From Lachnospira pectinoschiza (GTDB lineage Bacteria > Bacillota > Clostridia > Lachnospirales > Lachnospiraceae), in NCBI RefSeq assembly GCF_020564355.1, contig NZ_JAJCRR010000007.1, forward strand, positions 1 to 64,000: 64,000 nt of DNA, given 5' to 3'. Position 1 is the stretch's first letter; every line of letters begins with the position of its first letter. The position numbers were made by a program, and so were the translations under genes. Below, one piece after another: positions 38,363 through 47,112 of this stretch. A model generated the notes under the pieces. It did not search any database. It worked only from the letters and a program-made list of their open reading frames with translations, and was not told where the DNA came from.

Positions 38363-39322
38363 ATGCAGATAAAAAAAGTTGCGGTTTTAGGAGCGGGAGC
38401 GGTTGGCTCTTATGTAATATGGGGACTTTCACAAGCAGAGAATCTTAGCCTTGGAGTGATTGCGGAAGGGGAGCGCGCCGGGCGCTTAAAAGAAAACGGT
38501 TGTCTGATTAACGGACAGGTTTACCGTCCGGAGGTCTGGACACCAAAGGAAGCGCACGGCGCAGACCTTTTAATTGTATCGTTAAAATACGGCGCACTGC
38601 CGGGTGCATTGGACAGCATTGCGCAGGCGGTGGGAGAACACACAATCGTAATGAGTTTAATGAACGGTGTAGACAGCGAAGAAATTATTGCGCAGAAAGT
38701 AAATCCCGATAACATTTTGCATGCACTGATTAAAGTGGCATCCCACAAAGAAGAGAACGGTTACTGCTTTAATCCCGAAACGACAATCGGTATCATCTTC
38801 GGGGAAATCAAGCCGCCGTTTGAGAGTGAACGTGTACAGGCGGTGTGCACACTTTTTGAAAATGCGCAGATACATTTCCGTGTAACAGACTATATTAAGG
38901 AAGAAATGTGGAGCAAATTCCGCCTGAATGTGTGCAATAACCTGCCGCAGGCAATCTTAGGCGCGGGTGTCGGCTGTTACAGCGATAGCACGCATATGAA
39001 AGCCATCAGTGAAGGACTGAAAAAAGAGCTTGAAGCCATTGCACAGGCAAAGGGTATTGACATCGGAAAAGCCGACAAGTCATCTTCCCACGGCAGTGCA
39101 GTGCCGCCAAAGACACGCTATTCGACATTGCAGGACTTAGATGCGGGACGGCACACCGAGATTGATATGTTTTCCGGGGCGTTAATGCGGATGGGAAAAG
39201 AACTAGGCATTCCGACCCCGTATAATGAATATACCTACCACATAATTAAGGCGCTGGAAGAAAAAAATGACGGAAAATTTGATTACAGTAAAGATACGCA
39301 GGAATCGACGTGGTCAAAATAA
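38363..39322 (+). CDS. Ketopantoate reductase PanE/ApbA family protein
   Basis: This protein of about 319 residues begins VAVLGAGAVGSYVIWGL (NADPH site) and has SLKYGALPGAL, LMNGVDSEE and the C-terminal domain pattern of 2-dehydropantoate 2-reductases. Family members reduce ketopantoate in pantothenate synthesis, but many paralogues have other 2-oxoacid substrates. No other pantothenate genes are nearby. The start at 38363 follows ATGGAG in repeat A. Confidence 0.82.
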   Translation: MQIKKVAVLGAGAVGSYVIWGLSQAENLSLGVIAEGERAGRLKENGCLINGQVYRPEVWTPKEAHGADLLIVSLKYGALPGALDSIAQAVGEHTIVMSLMNGVDSEEIIAQKVNPDNILHALIKVASHKEENGYCFNPETTIGIIFGEIKPPFESERVQAVCTLFENAQIHFRVTDYIKEEMWSKFRLNVCNNLPQAILGAGVGCYSDSTHMKAISEGLKKELEAIAQAKGIDIGKADKSSSHGSAVPPKTRYSTLQDLDAGRHTEIDMFSGALMRMGKELGIPTPYNEYTYHIIKALEEKNDGKFDYSKDTQESTWSK

Positions 39323-39469
39323 AAATGCATCTAAATTTACGATTTATGACATTGAACTTCAATAGGTTTGAGAGTATAATTTAACATATGTATCAAAGGT
39401 ATCAGGGAATGTTTCTATTTTACCTGAAATACGCATATTATATTATGAAATGTTGGGGAGGACATGGTT

Positions 39470-41050
39470 ATGGCTACATGGAAGAATTTAGACACACTGG
39501 AAACTTTTAAGGCACTTTCAGAGGTAAAACGCGTGAAGCTGGCAGAGGCAATGTCAGGGGCAGAAGGTGCAGAGCGTGTAAAGAAGTACAGTGTACCGAT
39601 GGCAGAGGGATTTTCTTATAATTTTGCCGCAAAGCAGGTGGATGATGAAGTGTTAAATGCGTTAAAGGCACTGGCAGAAGAAGCTCAGCTTGCAGAAAAA
39701 TTTGAAGAACTCTACAACGGTGCGGTAATAAATACCGGAGAAAACAGACTGGTACTTCACCAGCTGACCCGTGGACAGCTGGGTAATGCAGTAGAAGCAG
39801 ACGGCGTGGACAAGCGTGAATTTTATGTAAAACAGCAGGCGCGGATTGCGGAATTTGCCAATAAAGTACATAATGGTGAAATTACCAATGCCGCAGGCGA
39901 GAAGTTTACAACGGTTGTACAGATTGGTATCGGCGGCAGCGATTTAGGACCGCGCGCGATGTATCTGGCACTGGAAAACTGGGCAAAGAAGAACAATACG
40001 TTAAAGATGAAGGCGCAGTTTATCAGCAACGTAGACCCGGATGATGCCGCCGCAGTTTTAAATGCAGTGGACGTGGCACATGCCCTGTTCGTACTGGTGT
40101 CAAAGTCCGGCACAACCCTTGAAACATTAACCAATGAATCCTTTGTAAAGGAAGCGTTAAAGAAAGCAGGCTTAGATGCTTCAAAGCATATGATTGCCGT
40201 AACAAGCGAAACTTCACCGCTTGCAAAGAGTGATGATTATCTGGCTGCATTTTTCATGGACGACTATATCGGTGGTCGTTTTTCATCGACATCAGCCGTT
40301 GGCGGCGCTGTACTGTCACTGGCATTCGGACCGGACGTTTTTGCACAGTTCTTAGAGGGTGCGGCGGCAGAAGACAAGCTTTCAGCCAATAAAAATGTTA
40401 TGGAAAATCCTGAAATGTTAGATGCACTTATCGGCGTATATGAGCGCAATGTACTGGGCTATCCGGGTACGGCAGTACTTCCGTATTCACAGGCATTAAG
40501 CCGCTTCCCGGCACATTTACAGCAGTTAGACATGGAATCTAACGGTAAGTCCGTGAACCGTTTTGGCGAACCGGTGGATTATCCAACAGGTCCGGTCATT
40601 TTTGGTGAACCGGGAACCAACGGACAGCACTCCTTCTATCAGCTGCTTCATCAGGGAACGGATATTGTGCCGTTGCAGTTTGTAGGTTTCAGAAACAGCC
40701 AGATTGGCACGGATATTGAAATTCAGGGCAGTACAAGCCAGCAGAAGCTGTGTGCAAATGTTGCCGCACAGATTGTTGCATTTGCCTGTGGTAAGTCAGA
40801 TGACAACCGCAACAAGAATTTTGAAGGCGGACGTCCGTCCAGCATTATTATTGGTGACAGTCTTACACCAAAGTCACTGGGCGCTCTGCTTGCGCATTTT
40901 GAAAATAAGATTATGTTCCAGGGCTTCTTATGGAATGTCAACAGCTTCGACCAGGAAGGCGTACAGCTTGGCAAGGTGCTGGCAAAGCGTGTGCTTGCGC
41001 ATGAAACGGACGGCGCATTAAAGGTTTACAGCGATTTGTTAAACATTTAA
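39470..41050 (+). CDS. pgi: Glucose-6-phosphate isomerase
   Basis: This protein of about 526 residues has VQIGIGGSDLGPRAMYLAL, LVSKSGTTLETLTNE, GGRFSSTSAVGG and EPGTNGQHSFYQLLHQG, the conserved PGI active-site stretches. It interconverts glucose-6-P and fructose-6-P. GGGGAGG lies 8 bp before the ATG at 39470. A strong terminator follows, and the IS-bounded island begins 8 bp after it. Confidence 0.97.
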   Translation: MATWKNLDTLETFKALSEVKRVKLAEAMSGAEGAERVKKYSVPMAEGFSYNFAAKQVDDEVLNALKALAEEAQLAEKFEELYNGAVINTGENRLVLHQLTRGQLGNAVEADGVDKREFYVKQQARIAEFANKVHNGEITNAAGEKFTTVVQIGIGGSDLGPRAMYLALENWAKKNNTLKMKAQFISNVDPDDAAAVLNAVDVAHALFVLVSKSGTTLETLTNESFVKEALKKAGLDASKHMIAVTSETSPLAKSDDYLAAFFMDDYIGGRFSSTSAVGGAVLSLAFGPDVFAQFLEGAAAEDKLSANKNVMENPEMLDALIGVYERNVLGYPGTAVLPYSQALSRFPAHLQQLDMESNGKSVNRFGEPVDYPTGPVIFGEPGTNGQHSFYQLLHQGTDIVPLQFVGFRNSQIGTDIEIQGSTSQQKLCANVAAQIVAFACGKSDDNRNKNFEGGRPSSIIIGDSLTPKSLGALLAHFENKIMFQGFLWNVNSFDQEGVQLGKVLAKRVLAHETDGALKVYSDLLNI

Positions 41051-41052
41051 TT

Positions 41053-41094
41053 AGACTGTCGTATATACAGTAATTGTATATACGACAGTCTTTT
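41053..41094 (+). terminator. Intrinsic terminator of pgi
   Basis: AGACTGTCGTATATACA and TGTATATACGACAGTCT form a perfect 17-bp stem with a 5-nt loop, followed by a T tract. Confidence 0.93.
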
Positions 41095-41101
41095 GTATAA
41101 T

Positions 41102-41923
41102 GGGGCTGTCGCACTAAGAAATTAGTGCGATGCCCCTTTTTTTATGTTAATGTGGTATATAATCTAAAAAAAATAAATCCCAGGCTTCGAAAACCCTGGG
41201 ATTTATGGTAAAATATTAGCATGCTACTACATAATAAATTACAAAAAGATTATACGTTAAATCAGAGTGGATATCAACTAAAACTTCCACTTGAATTAGG
41301 AACAATTATTCCTAAGAATGATTCTGTGCGGTTACTCAGTCAGTTTGTAGAGGAGATGGATTTGACTGATTTATATTCTACTTATGATAGAATAAATTCT
41401 TTATCGCCAAGAACACTTTTGAAGATTGTTTTATACTCTTACATGAATGGTGATTATTCATCCCGTTCTATGGAATTAAACTGCAAAAGAGATATCAATT
41501 TCATGTTTCTTTTAGAAGGACATTCTGCACCTGACCATGCAACACTTGCACGATTCAGGAGCATTCATTTTGCCCCTTGTTCTAAGCGTATTCTCGCAGA
41601 AGTTTCAAATATCCTTTTTGATTTAGGTGAAATATCCGGTGAAACTATCTTTATTGATGGTACAAAAATCGAGGCAAAGAAACATAAATAAACTTCATAA
41701 TAAGATTCAGAATGGGAAGACAGGAACACATTTATTTCCTTTAAAAAGTGCCTGAATTTAGAAATATCAAAATAAAAATTTTAAAACCTATATAGGTTTA
41801 TTAAAGTACGCCAATTTTTGGAACATCCCATTCATTTTAATAAATAGTAACTTAAAAATCGTATTTTTATAGGAAAAAGAGGCTGGTACCCTAACGATTT
41901 TCAATCGTTAAAGCGACAGCCCC
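41102..41923 (+). mobile_element. IS1182-family element, deleted copy 1
   Basis: This 822-bp element is bounded by inverted ends GGGGCTGTCGC/GCGACAGCCCC. Just inside the left end are a GCACTAA-TTAGTGC hairpin and an AAATCCCAGG/CCCTGGGATTT hairpin that would block outside transcription. It is nearly identical to the copy at 47113 but lacks a further 300-odd bp, joined at a GCAA microhomology (41680s). It is non-autonomous. Confidence 0.85.
41221..41691 (+). pseudogene. IS1182-type transposase, N-terminal fragment (copy 1)
   Basis: The 156-residue frame starts MLLHNKLQKDYTLNQSGYQL, contains the DUF772 N-terminal domain and stops after IFIDGTKIEA, just after the first catalytic Asp region. The remainder of the transposase, normally around 450-550 residues, is deleted. 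It matches copy 2 almost exactly in the shared part. Confidence 0.85.
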
Positions 41924-41952
41924 TTATTTGCTTTATTCTACAAACACAATCA

Positions 41953-42795
41953 TTACTTTTCATTCCTGTCAATCTTTAAATCTTTGTAATATTGCATTGG
42001 AGTAACACCATATTCTTTCTTAAATGCTCTAAAAAAATGATTATACCCTCCAAATCCACCAAGCGCATATACCTCATGAATACTTTTCCCCTGCTCTATA
42101 TAATGGCGGCATAAATCAAGTTTGCTCTTTACAATGTATGAATGAGGTGTCTCACCTGTCAATTTTTTAAACTCTCTTACTATATGATAACGGCTTATAT
42201 AAAATTCATTTTCCAAGCGCTCCAACGAGATATCTTCTGTCAAATGTTCTCTGATATAAATAAAAATATCATCCATTACAACGTGCTTTTTCTTATTCGT
42301 CTTAATCTGCACATCCTCCTGAACAGATGAGCGAAGTGCAAGTACAAGAATCATAGTTAATAGGCTTTTCTCGTATAATGAGTGGGCAAATTTAGGCGGC
42401 TCATTATTCATCGAATAGAGCTTTTTTGATATATTCTTTATAAGCATAGCCGATTCAGTCTCAGAATGAACAATCTTAACTTGATACGGAACAAAATCAA
42501 ACGCTTCATCAAGTCTTGTTTCTTCATCTGACAATTTCCTTAAAAGTTCTCCACCTATATAAAGAACATAAACTTCAAGAGGATACTTATTTTTACGATA
42601 TTCAAGTTTTACTTTATTACCTGGCTTAATAAATATCAAATCCTCCATAGTACATACAATATTATCGTCCTCCTGGTGCATATGCCCTATCCCACCAGCT
42701 ATAAATACAATTGTATAGCTCTTCTTTTGCCCAAAGCTTCGCTGGGCACTATCCAATATTTTCAAATATTCCATTTTGTAGCCTTGCTTTTCCAT
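41953..42795 (-). CDS. AraC-family transcription regulator of the island
   Basis: This 280-residue protein has an N-terminal cupin-like sensing domain (about residues 15-160) and a C-terminal pair of helix-turn-helix motifs (DISLERLENEFYISRYHIVR and HEVYALGGFGGYNHFFRAFK). An alternative start at 42774 has a better ribosome site (AAGG). It is divergent from the transporter-esterase-reductase operon with a 170-bp shared control region, so it is very likely that operon's substrate-responsive activator. Confidence 0.85.
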   Translation of the reverse strand: MEKQGYKMEYLKILDSAQRSFGQKKSYTIVFIAGGIGHMHQEDDNIVCTMEDLIFIKPGNKVKLEYRKNKYPLEVYVLYIGGELLRKLSDEETRLDEAFDFVPYQVKIVHSETESAMLIKNISKKLYSMNNEPPKFAHSLYEKSLLTMILVLALRSSVQEDVQIKTNKKKHVVMDDIFIYIREHLTEDISLERLENEFYISRYHIVREFKKLTGETPHSYIVKSKLDLCRHYIEQGKSIHEVYALGGFGGYNHFFRAFKKEYGVTPMQYYKDLKIDRNEK

Positions 42796-42965
42796 ATGTC
42801 TATTTTGTACACTTTCCTATTATATTTTTTGTTCATTTCGTCAAAATATACAATATATCAATTTTTCGTAGTTTGCAAGCAATATTTGTATATGGATATC
42901 AGCATAACCACAATATAATAAGATTGTAGCTACTAAAACAATATAAATTTGGGAGGTAAATTATC
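42796..42965. promoter_or_regulatory. Divergent control region of the island operon
   Basis: This 170-bp AT-rich region lies between araC and the transporter gene. On the plus strand a good TATAAT lies near 42914, without a well-placed TTGACA, as expected for an AraC-activated promoter. GGGAGG precedes the transporter start. Operator half-sites were not identified. Confidence 0.45.
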
Positions 42966-44345
42966 ATGAAAGAAACAAGACCTTTTTCCATGAAGGACAA
43001 AATTGGTTACACTCTTGGCGATTTGGGATGTTGCTGTACTGAGCAGTTCCGTGCCATGTATCTTGCTATTTTTTATACACTGGTATTAAAAGTTAATCCA
43101 GTACACGTAGGAATCCTTATGCTTGTTACAAAGTTTTGGGATGCTATAAATGACCCTTTAATTGGTGCACTTGTTGATAGCCACAAAAACAAAGGAAAAG
43201 GAAAATTTATTCCTTGGATTAAATTCTTTGCTTTTCCAACTGCAGTACTCTGTATATTAGGATTTGTTAACGTATACAATTTCGCTTATGGTGCACGTAT
43301 TGCTTATATGTTCATTACATATATTGTTTACGAAATTATGTACACATGTGTCAGCGTTCCATTTGGTAGTCTTTCAAGTGTAATGACTGATGATGTTAAC
43401 CAACGTACTGACCTTTCTCGTTTCAGAAGTCTTGGCGGTACAATTTTTATGACAGTTATCGTTATTGCTGGACCAGTATTCTTATATAAAGATAACCAGC
43501 CAGTACCTAGCCATTTCCTTATTATGTCAGCAATCTGTGCAGTTATTGGATTAATCTGTCTTATGTTTACATCTCATTGGTGTAAAGAGCGTATTATTAC
43601 AGAGCCAGTTGTTGAGAAAAAAGAAAAGCTTAACTACTTCCAGGTAATTAAAGATATTACTAAAAACAAAGCATTACTCGGAGTTATGTTATCAAGCTTT
43701 ATCGGTATTGTTGGAGCAGGTATGGTTAACGGATTAAATACTTATTTATTCCGCGATTATTTTGGAAATGTTGCCATCATGGCAGTTTCAGGTATGTTAA
43801 GTGTACTCTGGTCACTTATTGCATTCGTAGGCACAAAATTTGTTGCTAAGAAATTTGGAAAGAAAGAATGGATTATGTACAGTGCAACTTTCTCAGTTGT
43901 TGTTTATGCTATTTTATTCTTCTTCCCAATTGAAAATCCTATTCTCTTTATTATCATCAACGGAATCTGCTATCTTGGAGTAAGTGGTTTCCAAGTATTA
44001 GTTTGGGCACTTGTAAATGATGCAATTGATTATCAAGAACTTCAGACAGGAAAACGTAATGAAGGAATTGTATATTCGGCATATACATTCTTCCGTAAAC
44101 TTGCTAATGCTGTATCAGGAAGTATGAGTAGTTTTGCACTTGCAATTGCTGGATTCCAGGTTAATGAAGCTGTCCAGAATGAAGCATTCTCAGGACATCT
44201 TTGGAAAACATATACAGGTTTATATGTTGTAGGATATTTATTAGCTGTTCTGGTATTAAAATTTATCTACCCTCTTACAAAAGAGAAAACAGCTGAAATG
44301 TTACAGGATTTAGCTGACAAGCGAAATGCTACTACTGCAGAATAA
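42966..44345 (+). CDS. GPH-family (glycoside-pentoside-hexuronide:cation) symporter
   Basis: This 459-residue protein has about twelve transmembrane segments. It begins with the GPH signature KIGYTLGDLGCC and carries FWDAINDPLIGALVDSHKNKGKGKFIPW, the family's conserved cytoplasmic loop. It imports its substrate with Na+ or H+, most often sugars or glycosides. As first gene of the operon it is probably the uptake system for the compound processed by the esterase and reductase. Confidence 0.88.
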   Translation: MKETRPFSMKDKIGYTLGDLGCCCTEQFRAMYLAIFYTLVLKVNPVHVGILMLVTKFWDAINDPLIGALVDSHKNKGKGKFIPWIKFFAFPTAVLCILGFVNVYNFAYGARIAYMFITYIVYEIMYTCVSVPFGSLSSVMTDDVNQRTDLSRFRSLGGTIFMTVIVIAGPVFLYKDNQPVPSHFLIMSAICAVIGLICLMFTSHWCKERIITEPVVEKKEKLNYFQVIKDITKNKALLGVMLSSFIGIVGAGMVNGLNTYLFRDYFGNVAIMAVSGMLSVLWSLIAFVGTKFVAKKFGKKEWIMYSATFSVVVYAILFFFPIENPILFIIINGICYLGVSGFQVLVWALVNDAIDYQELQTGKRNEGIVYSAYTFFRKLANAVSGSMSSFALAIAGFQVNEAVQNEAFSGHLWKTYTGLYVVGYLLAVLVLKFIYPLTKEKTAEMLQDLADKRNATTAE

Positions 44346-44369
44346 AATTAGAAATGGAGGTATTTTAAA

Positions 44370-45122
44370 TTGACAAAACAAGTAGAAATCACAAACCGTG
44401 ATGGACACATCTTACGCGGAATAGTTAACATTCCAGAAGATGGCACAAGATTTCCTGCTATTGTAAATGTACATGGCTTTACAGGGAATAAAAGCGGTTA
44501 CAAAAGTATTTATACGCACACAGCCAGATTCTTAGCTGAACATGGATTTGCCAGTGTCCGTTTTGATTTATACGGAAATGGTGAAAGTGATGGTGAATTC
44601 GAGGACATGACCTTTACAGGTATCCTACACGATATCGAGGATATTATAAACTGGACTAAAACACAAGATTTTGCCAATCCAGATAAGATTATCTTATCTG
44701 GTCAGAGTATGGGAGGATACGCAGCTGCTACTGCCGCTCCTATTGTTAATCCTTATGCTCTCATGCTTATGTGTCCAGGTGCTGGAATGTGGTTTGGATG
44801 TAAGGATCGTGCTGAAGCCATGGAAGCTAAGGGGATCACCAAGGCCGATATTGAAGGACTCACTTTCCCAACATCTTTTAATCATGATTTATTTAATTAT
44901 GAGCCATTCTCGTCAGCAGAAGGATACAACGGACCAGTCCTCCTTATAAGAGGAACTGCAGATGATTTGGTAGATGATGCAACATGCCATAGATATGAGT
45001 CACTTTACAATGGAAAATGCAATTATAAAACAATTGAAGGCGCTAACCACAATTTTGCCAGTGCTTTTGCAAGAGCAGAATTAGACAAATTAATGTTAGA
45101 GTTTTTAACACCACTTAAATAG
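44370..45122 (+). CDS. Alpha/beta hydrolase, cinnamoyl/feruloyl esterase-like
   Basis: This 250-residue protein has VNVHGFTGNKSG (oxyanion region), FDLYGNGESDGEFEDMT, the nucleophile Ser113 in LSGQSMGGYA, an acid in RGTADDLVDD and a His in EGANHNFAS. The HGFTGNK and GESDG.FEDMT stretches resemble Est1E/LJ0536-type cinnamoyl esterases, which release hydroxycinnamic acids from esters. The start is TTG 44370 after ATGGAGG. There is no signal peptide, so it acts on imported ester. Confidence 0.8.
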   Translation: MTKQVEITNRDGHILRGIVNIPEDGTRFPAIVNVHGFTGNKSGYKSIYTHTARFLAEHGFASVRFDLYGNGESDGEFEDMTFTGILHDIEDIINWTKTQDFANPDKIILSGQSMGGYAAATAAPIVNPYALMLMCPGAGMWFGCKDRAEAMEAKGITKADIEGLTFPTSFNHDLFNYEPFSSAEGYNGPVLLIRGTADDLVDDATCHRYESLYNGKCNYKTIEGANHNFASAFARAELDKLMLEFLTPLK

Positions 45123-45151
45123 TATACTCAATTTGAAAGGAAGTATGAACA

Positions 45152-47086
45152 ATGAAATTATTAGAGCCTATAAAAGTTGGAAATATTGAGTTTAAAAACC
45201 GTATTATGTTCCCACCACTTACAACAGGATATGAAGAAAAAGATGGTTCAATTGGAGAACAAAGTTTTCGTTTTTACGAGCGTCTCGCAAAAGGCGGTGT
45301 CGGATATATAGTAATTGGAGATGTTGCACCACTTCCAACATTCTCTCCTACACCAAAGCTTTATTCATCTGAACAGGTTCAAAGCTTCAAAAGACTTGCT
45401 GACGCATGTCATGAAAATGGCGCAAAACTTGGAATTCAGTTATTCCATCCTGACTACAATGTTAAAGCTTTAAACGACTTGTTCCATCAGGGCAAAATGC
45501 AGGAGGCAAGAGCTAAACTTCACCATGATATGCAGCACTTTGTAAATGAAGTTACTGCAGAAGAGCTTGATGAAATAATAAAGCATATGGAAAACTGTGC
45601 TATCTTAGCACACGAAGCTGGTGTTGATTGTATTGAAGTACATGGAGACCGTCTTGTTGGTTCTCTCTGCTCTCCTATTTTAAATCATAGAACTGATGAA
45701 TATGGCGGTGACCTGGCTAATCGTACACGTTTTGCATTAACACTCGTAAAAAGATTAAAAACAATCGTACCTGACATGGTTATCGACTACAAGCTTCCTA
45801 TAGTTACTCCTCTTGGAGAAAATAGTTTTAGAGGAAAAGGTGGTCTTCCACTTGATGAAGCTTGCATTTTTGCTAAAGAATTAGAAGCTTGCGGTGTTGA
45901 CACATTACATGTTGCACAGGCTAACCATACTGGAAATATGGGTGATACAATCCCTGCCATGGGAACACAGCCATACGGATTTATGGTTTCTTATTCTAAA
46001 AAAATCAAAGAGCTTGTATCTATTCCTGTATCTGTAGTAGGCCGTATCGTTACACCAGAAGCTGCTGAAGCAGTTATTACAAATGGTTCTGCTGATATTA
46101 TTGGATTAGGTCGTTCTCTTCTCACAGACCCTGACTTTGCAAACAAATGTGCAGATGGACATTGCTGTAATGTCAGAACATGTATGATGTGTAATAAAGG
46201 ATGTACAGATAATATTCAGAATCGTGCTTTCTTAAGTTGTGTACTTAATGCTGAAAATGGTTACGAAGGATCCCGTCAGATTACTCCTGCAGCATCAACA
46301 AAGAATATAGCAATTATTGGTGCTGGTATTGCTGGACTTGAAGCTGCACGTGTTGCTGCATTAAGAGGACATCATGTAACTATATTTGAGAAATCACTTC
46401 AGATTGGTGGTCAGTTACTTATTGCTAGTGTACCTCCAAGAAAAGAAGAAATGATGAGAAGCATTAATTATTATACAAATGTACTTCCTGAATTGGATGT
46501 AACATTCAGGCTTGGTCAGGAATTCACATCCCAAGATTATAATTCATTCGATGAAGTAATTGTGGCAACAGGAGCAAACAATGCAATAATCCCTGTTCCT
46601 GGCAAAGATCTTCCAACTGTAGCAAGTGCATGGGATGTACTTGCCAAGAAAGAAATCGTATTCGGTAATGTTTCTGTAATCGGTGGTGGTCTTGTAGGTG
46701 TTGAAACCGCTGAATATTTGGCTTCACGCGGATGTAAGGTTACAATTATTGAAATGATGGATCAGATTGCAAAAGAAGAAAGTAACACTATTTTACCTAC
46801 TCTAATGAGGGAATTAGAGCATTATAATGTTCAAATAGTAACATCTGCAAAATTATCAGAAATTAAAGATGATTCTGTAGTTGTTGAAAAAACAATAGAT
46901 GACAATACATCAACAGAAGAAATTGCTTCAGACTTTGTTGTAATGGCTGTTGGTGCAAGAAAGAATCTTCCAGAGCTTTCAGATTGTCCTCTCCCACTTC
47001 ACTATATTGGTGATTGTGCCGGAGAACGTCCAAGTAATATTGATCATGCTATTAAATCAGCATATGATGTAGCATGTGAAATATAA
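45152..47086 (+). CDS. BilR-like Old Yellow Enzyme Fe-S flavoprotein reductase
   Basis: This 644-residue protein has an FMN TIM barrel (residues 1-360), then a 4Fe-4S site C344-x2-C347-x3-C351-x11-C363 with the same spacing as FadH. A FAD motif (IAIIGAGIAGLEAARVA, about 385) and an NAD(P) motif (VSVIGGGLVGVETAEYL, about 515) follow. In the active-site loop H164-G165-D166-R167 replaces the Tyr-bearing loop of dienoyl-CoA reductases. As I recall, D166/R167 in an HGDR motif mark the gut bilirubin reductase BilR. It could reduce bilirubin or, given the esterase, an enoate such as a hydroxycinnamate. Confidence 0.82.
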   Translation: MKLLEPIKVGNIEFKNRIMFPPLTTGYEEKDGSIGEQSFRFYERLAKGGVGYIVIGDVAPLPTFSPTPKLYSSEQVQSFKRLADACHENGAKLGIQLFHPDYNVKALNDLFHQGKMQEARAKLHHDMQHFVNEVTAEELDEIIKHMENCAILAHEAGVDCIEVHGDRLVGSLCSPILNHRTDEYGGDLANRTRFALTLVKRLKTIVPDMVIDYKLPIVTPLGENSFRGKGGLPLDEACIFAKELEACGVDTLHVAQANHTGNMGDTIPAMGTQPYGFMVSYSKKIKELVSIPVSVVGRIVTPEAAEAVITNGSADIIGLGRSLLTDPDFANKCADGHCCNVRTCMMCNKGCTDNIQNRAFLSCVLNAENGYEGSRQITPAASTKNIAIIGAGIAGLEAARVAALRGHHVTIFEKSLQIGGQLLIASVPPRKEEMMRSINYYTNVLPELDVTFRLGQEFTSQDYNSFDEVIVATGANNAIIPVPGKDLPTVASAWDVLAKKEIVFGNVSVIGGGLVGVETAEYLASRGCKVTIIEMMDQIAKEESNTILPTLMRELEHYNVQIVTSAKLSEIKDDSVVVEKTIDDNTSTEEIASDFVVMAVGARKNLPELSDCPLPLHYIGDCAGERPSNIDHAIKSAYDVACEI

Positions 47087-47112
47087 ATTATTAATTACCC
47101 TATTACCACAAA

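Noticed and set aside
41221..41691. A 156-residue intact protein gene
   Set aside because: It is the N-terminal part of an IS transposase cut short by an internal deletion, as shown by the longer copy at 47231.
42966..47086. Bile-acid-inducible (bai) operon
   Set aside because: The reductase resembles BaiCD/BaiH only at superfamily level. There is no BaiB, BaiE or BaiF-like gene, and the transporter is GPH rather than BaiG type.
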